Shown here piece by piece: positions 59,145-64,000 of a stretch of 64,000 nucleotides of DNA (positions within the stretch are counted from its first letter, which is position 1; every line of letters begins with the position of its first letter). The notes below the pieces were generated by a model. The model was not told the DNA's origin. It saw only the letters and a list, made by a program, of their open reading frames with translations, and did not search any database. The stretch is from Marinoscillum sp. MHG1-6 (GTDB lineage Bacteria > Bacteroidota > Bacteroidia > Cytophagales > Cyclobacteriaceae), in contig NZ_JAMZMI010000001.1 of the NCBI RefSeq assembly GCF_024714475.1, positions 744,001-808,000 of the forward strand, in the 5' to 3' direction. A program made the translations under genes and the position numbers.

Positions 59145-60274
59145 AACCCCCTGTAATAACTTACGATCTTACTGATCACCTGATCATAGAGCGGAGCAGT
59201 AAACTCCTCGAACATGATCTGTGGTGATGGAGGACCTACTTCGGTACGGTTTACAATAACCAAATCCTCTTCGCTAAGAGCACGCTTGTCTCCTTCAAAA
59301 GTTCCCCAGGAGGTTCTCCAGGTGTATTGACTTGGCATTTTTTCCTGGGTGATAATTTTATTAGCCTGGTTATCTAATATTTTGAAGTCCAGCAATCCAC
59401 CACCGGTTATGGCAATTTCAGTCACTTTCATCTTAGCTTCTACTGTTCCGATCACATCTTTTCCGTCAACCTTCCCTACGACAACACTATCTCTTCTGAT
59501 CTCTCTGATGGTGTTTTCTCTAAAGACATTACCAAGGCTGAATTCGTCAAATTCCATGTGAATAATGTGATCCACAAACTGCAAATTTTGAGCATTGGCT
59601 TCTTCGGCTGTGTAGAACCTCACATATTCATTGATCGGCTTGTGGTGTAAGTATTCATTGATCTTATTGACAAAGAATTCGTGCTTGATTTCCAGAAATC
59701 TGGAAGGACTTGGAATTGGATCCACCAATACTTTTAAGGTTGCGAAAAACAGTGATTCGTCCAGTTTATCGTCGATGTCCTTGTAGCGAGGCACCATATT
59801 TTTGACCACCTTGAAGTGCTCATGTGCTTCAAGGGCCTTGAGTCTATTTTCCTTTTGTGCCATGGCCTGCATCCCGAGATTGTATCGCTCGTCCGCAGCC
59901 TTCATTTGCGCATTGGAGAGCTCGTTATCATATCTCTGTGGATTCGGAATAATATCAAGACACGCCGGACATCTTCTGATGGCATCGTACATATTATTGA
60001 TCGCACGATAGTTATTGGCCATGATCTCCCACTTCATCGGGTCAGAAGAAGCAGAGGCCCGGTTGATTTCATCCAGGTGAGTATCCAAAGCCAGGTTATA
60101 GCCCTTTTTCAAAGTGGCTGTAGCCTTTTTGCTATCATCATTCGATTTCAATCTTTTAATGGCTTGGGTAACAGCCAGATCATAGTATCCTTTTTCCAGT
60201 GCCTTCTTGCCTGTAACACATCCGGCCATCACAATAACCAGTGCTAAAAAGGAGATGGTAAGTATTCTTTTCAT
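59141..60274 (-). CDS. Large lipoprotein of unknown function with TPR-like helices
   Basis: A 377-residue lipoprotein with Cys19 in VIVMAGC. Residues about 22-190 are helical: KALEKGYYDLAVTQAIKRLK, ATLKKGYNLALDTHLDEINR and DERYNLGMQAMAQKENRLKA form TPR-like pairs. A CPAC motif (IRRCPACLDIIP) may form a disulfide or bind metal. The C-terminal part (about 200-377) is a beta/alpha domain with VDHIIHMEFDEFSLGNVFRE and AKMKVTEIAITGGGLLDFKI. No known family comes to mind. The TPR-like beginning suggests an envelope-complex subunit. Convergent to glnS with overlapping stops. Confidence 0.72.
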   Translation of the reverse strand: MKRILTISFLALVIVMAGCVTGKKALEKGYYDLAVTQAIKRLKSNDDSKKATATLKKGYNLALDTHLDEINRASASSDPMKWEIMANNYRAINNMYDAIRRCPACLDIIPNPQRYDNELSNAQMKAADERYNLGMQAMAQKENRLKALEAHEHFKVVKNMVPRYKDIDDKLDESLFFATLKVLVDPIPSPSRFLEIKHEFFVNKINEYLHHKPINEYVRFYTAEEANAQNLQFVDHIIHMEFDEFSLGNVFRENTIREIRRDSVVVGKVDGKDVIGTVEAKMKVTEIAITGGGLLDFKILDNQANKIITQEKMPSQYTWRTSWGTFEGDKRALSEEDLVIVNRTEVGPPSPQIMFEEFTAPLYDQVISKIVSYYRGF

Positions 60275-60423
60275 AGTGCTTCTATTTGGTTGTTAAAGTT
60301 ACCCTGACCAGAAATAATGCCAATTAATAAAATCTTTCTGATAAGGCAACCCGGTGTTCAAGGTGAAACGCAAATTAATTAAATAAAAATTGGTTAAATT
60401 CATTCGAACAAATTCACAACACC

Positions 60424-60690
60424 ATGCCTATTTTGTCAAAAGATTTTGTCCCTGAAAAAACAAAGGGCGGAATGTTCAAATCTGGTAAAATTCAGAATTT
60501 CGATGAGGTGCTATCCACCCTTAATGCCTGGATCAATCAAAACAATATTAAGGTGATCAATGTGGAGACGGTAGTGCTCCCAAATATTCACGACAGTGAG
60601 GAGGAGGGGAGTCACGATACGGAATTGTGGACAGGAGGAGAATCCAGTTCACAGTGGTATCAACTACTGAGGGTTTGGTATGAAGAATGA
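60424..60690 (+). CDS. Small conserved-looking protein of unknown function
   Basis: An 88-residue cytoplasmic protein. The first half (FDEVLSTLNAWINQNNIKVI) is a helix-strand and the next segment NVETVVLPNIHDSEEEGSHD is a strand followed by an acidic loop. It ends in WTGGESSSQWYQLLRVWYEE, rich in Trp and Tyr. The pattern 'INVETVVLPN' followed by a C-terminal aromatic strand suggests a small alpha/beta domain. No family is recognised. It has good codon-like composition and a clear gap on both sides. It probably has its own transcript; no perfect promoter was found. Confidence 0.55.
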   Translation: MPILSKDFVPEKTKGGMFKSGKIQNFDEVLSTLNAWINQNNIKVINVETVVLPNIHDSEEEGSHDTELWTGGESSSQWYQLLRVWYEE

Positions 60691-60729
60691 TCAGGGATTA
60701 ATGATGCCGGGCGATATAGCTGCGCACAT

Positions 60730-60737
60730 TACTTTTG
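60730..60737 (+). promoter_or_regulatory. -7 box TACTTTTG of the GDSL esterase/symporter pair
   Basis: TACTTTTG is a full TAnnTTTG match 28 bases before ATG 60766. A -33 TTG was not found. The two coupled genes that follow should share it. Confidence 0.5.
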
Positions 60738-60765
60738 CTTCCTGCATTTAGGAATGAAATAAATA

Positions 60766-61359
60766 ATGGAGCAATCTTCAGTATCAGATAATCAGCAACC
60801 GGTTTTAATGTTTTTTGGTGATAGTATCACCGACGGCTACATGTTGGAGCGCACCGATGCGTTTCCCTATTTGATTGAGCAAAAGCTCAGGCAATTGGGT
60901 TATGACTTTCGTGTGATCAATGAAGGGGTTAGCGGAGACGAAACTGGTGATGGTCTGGATCGGGCCGATGAGGCCCTGAGGGTAAAGCCTGATATTTTCA
61001 TGTTGGAGTTGGGTGCCAATGATGGTCTACGCGAATTGGATCTGGAAATTTGCAAGGCCAATCTTCAAAAGATCATTAATAAGGTTAAGGACCGAAACCC
61101 TGATGTCATTCTTATTTTGGCCGGAATGGAGATGCCACTTGAGATGCCGGAAAATTATCGTATTAGATTTCGGTCACTTTATAAAGAATTAGTAAAAGAC
61201 AATAAAACGTATTTTATCCCCTTTATCTTAGAAGGAGTGGGCGGCGTACCTGAGCTTAACTTTGAAGATGGCATTCATCCCACAGCAGATGGCCATGTGG
61301 TCATTGCAGACCATGTCTGGTCTTTCCTCAGACCAATTATTGAAAAATTCAAGCCTTAA
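60766..61359 (+). CDS. GDSL/SGNH-family esterase (TesA-like)
   Basis: A 197-residue SGNH hydrolase. Block I is VLMFFGDSITDGYMLERTDA with nucleophile Ser20. Block II Gly lies in VINEGVSGDETGDGLDRADE, and block III is MLELGANDGLRELDL (Asn). Block V is FEDGIHPTADGHVVIADHVW with catalytic Asp and His. This matches the TesA/arylesterase group that hydrolyses acyl-CoA thioesters, lysophospholipids or aryl esters. TesA of Escherichia coli is periplasmic, but here no signal peptide precedes the catalytic domain, so it should be cytoplasmic. The stop overlaps the symporter ATG (TAATG). Confidence 0.88.
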   Translation: MEQSSVSDNQQPVLMFFGDSITDGYMLERTDAFPYLIEQKLRQLGYDFRVINEGVSGDETGDGLDRADEALRVKPDIFMLELGANDGLRELDLEICKANLQKIINKVKDRNPDVILILAGMEMPLEMPENYRIRFRSLYKELVKDNKTYFIPFILEGVGGVPELNFEDGIHPTADGHVVIADHVWSFLRPIIEKFKP

Positions 61360-62723
61360 TGGACAACCTGGAGTCGTTTTTTGTCGCTGCTGCCAACTTC
61401 GTTTGGGGGACTCCTCTGTTGATCCTGTTGCTCGGAGGTGGTACCTTCTTTATGGTTTATTCAAGGTTCCTCCCCTTCCGGTATCTTGGGCATGCGATTA
61501 ACGTGCTCCGTGGAAAATATGATGATAAGGATGATCCCGGTGAGATCAATCATTTTCAGGCGTTGTCAGGCGCCTTAGCGGCTACTATAGGCATGGGTAA
61601 TATCTCTGGTGTGGCTGTCGCCATTGCTACCGGAGGCCCGGGGGCAATTTTTTGGATGTGGGTGAGTGCCTTTTTTGGAATGGCAACGAAATTTTTCACT
61701 TGTACGCTGGCCGTGATGTATCGGGGAAAAGACAAAGCGGGGCAGGTTCAGGGAGGTCCAATGTACTTTATCAGTGAGGGATTGGGAAAGAAATGGATGC
61801 CCCTGGCCATTTTCTTTGCTGTGGTAGGTTCATTTGGAGCGACTCCTATATTTCAAACGCACCAGACCATTGATGCCATCAAAGATGTGGTATTGATCCC
61901 CATGGGACTCGAGACCGGATTTTATGCTGATCTGATTATGGGTATATTAATAGCTATTCTAATTGCACTGGTCATTTTCGGGGGAGTAACCAGAATCGGA
62001 AGTGTTGCTTCGCGCTTGGTTCCGTCTATGGTGGTGCTGTATGTAGGGAGTGTTATAGTAATTCTTTTAATGAACCTTTCAGAATTGTGGTCGTCACTTG
62101 TTCTGATCGTAACAGATGCCTTCACCGCGAAGGCAGCGATGGGGGGGATGGTAGGAGCATTGATCCTGACGGGGGCAAGGAGAGCGGCCTTTTCCAATGA
62201 AGCCGGAGTGGGTACGGCTCCACTCATGCATGGGGCAGCCAAAACCAAGGAACCGGTGAGAGAAGGGCTGGTGGCGATGTTAGGGCCGGCGATTGACACT
62301 TTGCTTATTTGCACGATGACCGGATTGGCAATTTTGGTGACGGATGCCTGGAAGTCTGGAGACCTGAATGGCATTACACTCACAGCCAAAGCATTTGAGA
62401 TAAGTTTGCCAGTGATCGGCCCCTATATCCTGTTGCTCTGTGTGGTGATTTTTGCCATCACTACCATTTTTGGTTTAGGGTATTATGGCAAGAAATGTTT
62501 TTCGTTTCTGGTTGGTCCGAGGATAGGTGAGTATTTTAATTTCTGGTACGTTGCATTGATCATTGTGGGAGCAGTTGCTACGCTTGATGCTATCGTGGCT
62601 TTTATCGACATGTCATACGGCCTCATGGCTTTCCCTACTATGATATCGGCGATTTTGCTTGCTCCCAAAGTCAGATTGGCAGCTAAGCAATACTTTCAGG
62701 GGGTTAATGGAGAAAAAACGTAG
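61359..62723 (+). CDS. Sodium:alanine symporter family (AGCS) transporter
   Basis: A 454-residue inner-membrane transporter with about ten or eleven hydrophobic helices. Family signatures include FLPFRYLGHAINVLRGKYDD, FQALSGALAATIGMGNISGV, AIATGGPGAIFWMWVSAFFG, GGPMYFISEGLGKKW and RRAAFSNEAGVGTAPLMHGA. AGCS proteins import alanine or glycine with sodium. It is translationally coupled to the GDSL esterase, although no shared pathway is obvious. Confidence 0.92.
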   Translation: MDNLESFFVAAANFVWGTPLLILLLGGGTFFMVYSRFLPFRYLGHAINVLRGKYDDKDDPGEINHFQALSGALAATIGMGNISGVAVAIATGGPGAIFWMWVSAFFGMATKFFTCTLAVMYRGKDKAGQVQGGPMYFISEGLGKKWMPLAIFFAVVGSFGATPIFQTHQTIDAIKDVVLIPMGLETGFYADLIMGILIAILIALVIFGGVTRIGSVASRLVPSMVVLYVGSVIVILLMNLSELWSSLVLIVTDAFTAKAAMGGMVGALILTGARRAAFSNEAGVGTAPLMHGAAKTKEPVREGLVAMLGPAIDTLLICTMTGLAILVTDAWKSGDLNGITLTAKAFEISLPVIGPYILLLCVVIFAITTIFGLGYYGKKCFSFLVGPRIGEYFNFWYVALIIVGAVATLDAIVAFIDMSYGLMAFPTMISAILLAPKVRLAAKQYFQGVNGEKT

Positions 62724-62778
62724 GATTAAGTGGATAATTTCCCTGTTCAACCAAGATATGTTTTTAATGGTCGAAATG

Positions 62779-62812
62779 TTTGGAGGGCTCGGGTCTCTTT
62801 GTCTTATATTTG
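62779..62812 (+). promoter_or_regulatory. trkA promoter: TTTG-N22-TATATTTG
   Basis: TATATTTG (62805-62812) is a full -7 match, preceded by TTTG (62779-62782) at 22 bases. The leader before ATG 62841 would be about 22 bases. Confidence 0.65.
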
Positions 62813-62840
62813 TCGCACCAACAAGGACTAGGCAGACAAA

Positions 62841-64000
62841 ATGAGAATAATCATAGCAGGTGCAGGAGACCTGGGATTTCATCTAGCCAAGCTTTTAGCT
62901 CAGGAAGGGCAAGACATCATCCTAATAGACCAGGATAGTGCAGTCCTCGAAAATGCTTCCAATAACCTGGATTGCAGTACGATCAAGGGAAGCTCTACCT
63001 CCGTTAGGACACTGGATGAGGCAGTTGTAGCTAAAGCTGAACTTCTAATAGCGGTAACCTCCAGTGAGGAGACCAACATTACTACCGCCATTATCGGCAA
63101 GAGTATGGGAGCCAAGCGAACGGTGGCTCGTATTTCCAACATCGAGTTTTTACAGCAGCGAGAAAAGCTGGGATTAAAACATCTTGGAATCGATGAGATC
63201 ATCTCACCAGAATCACTGGCGGCCAAGGAGATCAAGAGGCTAATCAAACAATCTGCTATGACGGATACGTTTGAGTTTGAGCAGGGTAAACTATCCTTGA
63301 TTGGAATTACAGTTGACGAAAACTCAGAGTTGAAGGATAAGACCCTGACAGAAACGGCCTACCTGAATCCGGACCATAACTTTACCACAATTGCCATATT
63401 AAGGGAGAATGAGACAATCATTCCTCATGGTGAAAATAAATTCAGTAAGGAAGACCATGCCTATTTCATTGCGGAGCCAAGCGGCATCGATCGGGTGATG
63501 TCACTGGCAGGCAAGGAGCGTTTCGAGATTAAAAATATTATGATCCTGGGCGGGAGTAAGATCGGGATCAATGCTGCACGTCAGCTGAGCAAAAAGTACA
63601 AGATCAAACTTATTGAGAAGGATAAGGAAAAATGCTTTACGCTCGCAGATGAATTACCTGATGTGATGGTGATCAATGGTGATGTACGGGATACCAACTT
63701 GCTTAAGGATGAGGGCCTTGACCGTATGGATGCGTTTATTGCGGTGACAGGAAATTCGGAAACGAATATCATCGCCTCACTGGTAGCGAAGAAAAATGGT
63801 GTTAGAAAGACCATCGCGGCAGTTGAGAATATAGACTACATCCATTTATCGCAGAGTATTGGGGTAGATACGATGATCAACAAGAAACTGATTGCGGCGA
63901 ACTTCATTTTCCGATACATTCGCAGAGGAGAAGTGCTGAGTTTGACCAGTTTGCACGGTGTGGACGCAGAAATTCTCGAATTTGAGGTTAAACCAAAGTC
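62841..64000 (+). CDS. trkA: Trk potassium uptake regulator TrkA, 3' end outside window
   Basis: At least 386 codons from ATG 62841 to the window edge with no stop. The layout is two tandem RCK units. The first Rossmann motif is MRIIIAGAGDLGFHLAKLLA, the following strand ends in DQD, and the RCK-C part is FEFEQGKLSLIGITVDENSE. The second Rossmann fold is IKNIMILGGSKIGINAARQL, then VMVINGDVRDTNLLKDEGLD and AVTGNSETNIIASLVAKKNG. TrkA binds NAD(H)/ATP and gates the TrkH/TrkG potassium channel at the inner membrane. The second RCK-C domain is only partly inside the window; trkH may follow outside it. Confidence 0.92.
   Translation, partial: MRIIIAGAGDLGFHLAKLLAQEGQDIILIDQDSAVLENASNNLDCSTIKGSSTSVRTLDEAVVAKAELLIAVTSSEETNITTAIIGKSMGAKRTVARISNIEFLQQREKLGLKHLGIDEIISPESLAAKEIKRLIKQSAMTDTFEFEQGKLSLIGITVDENSELKDKTLTETAYLNPDHNFTTIAILRENETIIPHGENKFSKEDHAYFIAEPSGIDRVMSLAGKERFEIKNIMILGGSKIGINAARQLSKKYKIKLIEKDKEKCFTLADELPDVMVINGDVRDTNLLKDEGLDRMDAFIAVTGNSETNIIASLVAKKNGVRKTIAAVENIDYIHLSQSIGVDTMINKKLIAANFIFRYIRRGEVLSLTSLHGVDAEILEFEVKPK

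Noticed and set aside
61922-62389. 155-codon frame antisense to the AGCS symporter gene
   Set aside because: Reverse complement of membrane helices; the symporter motifs are on the plus strand.
1-64000. CRISPR array, prophage, insertion sequence or replication origin
   Set aside because: No regularly spaced repeats, no cas, transposase, integrase or dnaA-type genes and no DnaA-box cluster were seen. The tandem repeats found are tRNA relics.

Overview
The window reads as chromosome of a member of the Bacteroidota, most likely an aerobic gliding Cytophagales-type bacterium. The signs are perfect TAnnTTTG -7 boxes upstream of many genes, many lipoproteins with an LxxC-type lipobox, PD40/OmpA and SusC-like regulatory domains, type IX secretion (T9SS) sorting domains on two pectin-degrading enzymes, and Bacteroidota-specific conserved proteins of unknown function. 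No insertion sequence, prophage, CRISPR array or rRNA is visible. Genes are tightly packed: ATGA/TAATG start-stop overlaps are common, and three convergent gene pairs share their last four bases.

Region 1 (1-5.4 kb): the 5' part of an exported TPR-like gene, a possible small RNA ending in a very strong terminator, a secreted lipoprotein, a DUF4403 lipoprotein gene broken by a one-base frameshift in an A run, and a DksA-like protein followed by scpB and an RsuA/RluB-type pseudouridine synthase. Region 2 (5.3-13.8 kb, minus strand): a three-gene operon encoding a giant exported TPR-CHAT protease-like protein, a PD40/OmpA envelope protein and a TPR/coiled-coil/propeller-like secreted protein. 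This is the most intriguing unit of the window. Region 3 (13.9-14.4 kb): tRNA-Phe with two decayed copies of its 3' half and terminator, and a 24-bp perfect palindrome.

Region 4 (14.4-22 kb, plus strand): an Fe-S/CCG membrane oxidoreductase pair with a DUF1287 amidase-like gene inserted between its subunits, a small conserved unknown, a PorE-like TPR-PD40-CRD-OmpA lipoprotein (T9SS anchoring), purM, a GNAT acetyltransferase and a small membrane protein. Region 5 (22-28.5 kb): a MuiA/DUF4139 protein carrying an inserted SusC-type regulatory domain, a two-subunit 2-oxoacid:ferredoxin oxidoreductase, a GNAT-like gene, and a YefM-YoeB toxin-antitoxin pair bracketed by 14-bp direct repeats.

Region 6 (28.5-37.7 kb, minus strand): one operon behind a good promoter takes phenylalanine through tyrosine, 4-hydroxyphenylpyruvate, homogentisate and fumarylacetoacetate to fumarate and acetoacetyl-CoA. 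Only maleylacetoacetate isomerase is not seen. Region 7 (37.8-45.8 kb): small lipoproteins, yraN, a lipB-unknown-exonuclease-rnr operon, and divergent kbl and threonine dehydrogenase genes for threonine breakdown. Region 8 (45.9-54.4 kb): a T9SS-exported pectate lyase and a very large T9SS-exported pectin methylesterase flank a di-haem cytochrome c peroxidase. Region 9 (54.9-64 kb): prenyl synthase plus rhomboid protease, an FKBP lipoprotein, glnS, a large unknown lipoprotein, a GDSL esterase with a sodium:alanine symporter, and the start of trkA, which runs off the right edge.

All product calls come from motif recognition and context by eye; no database search was run.
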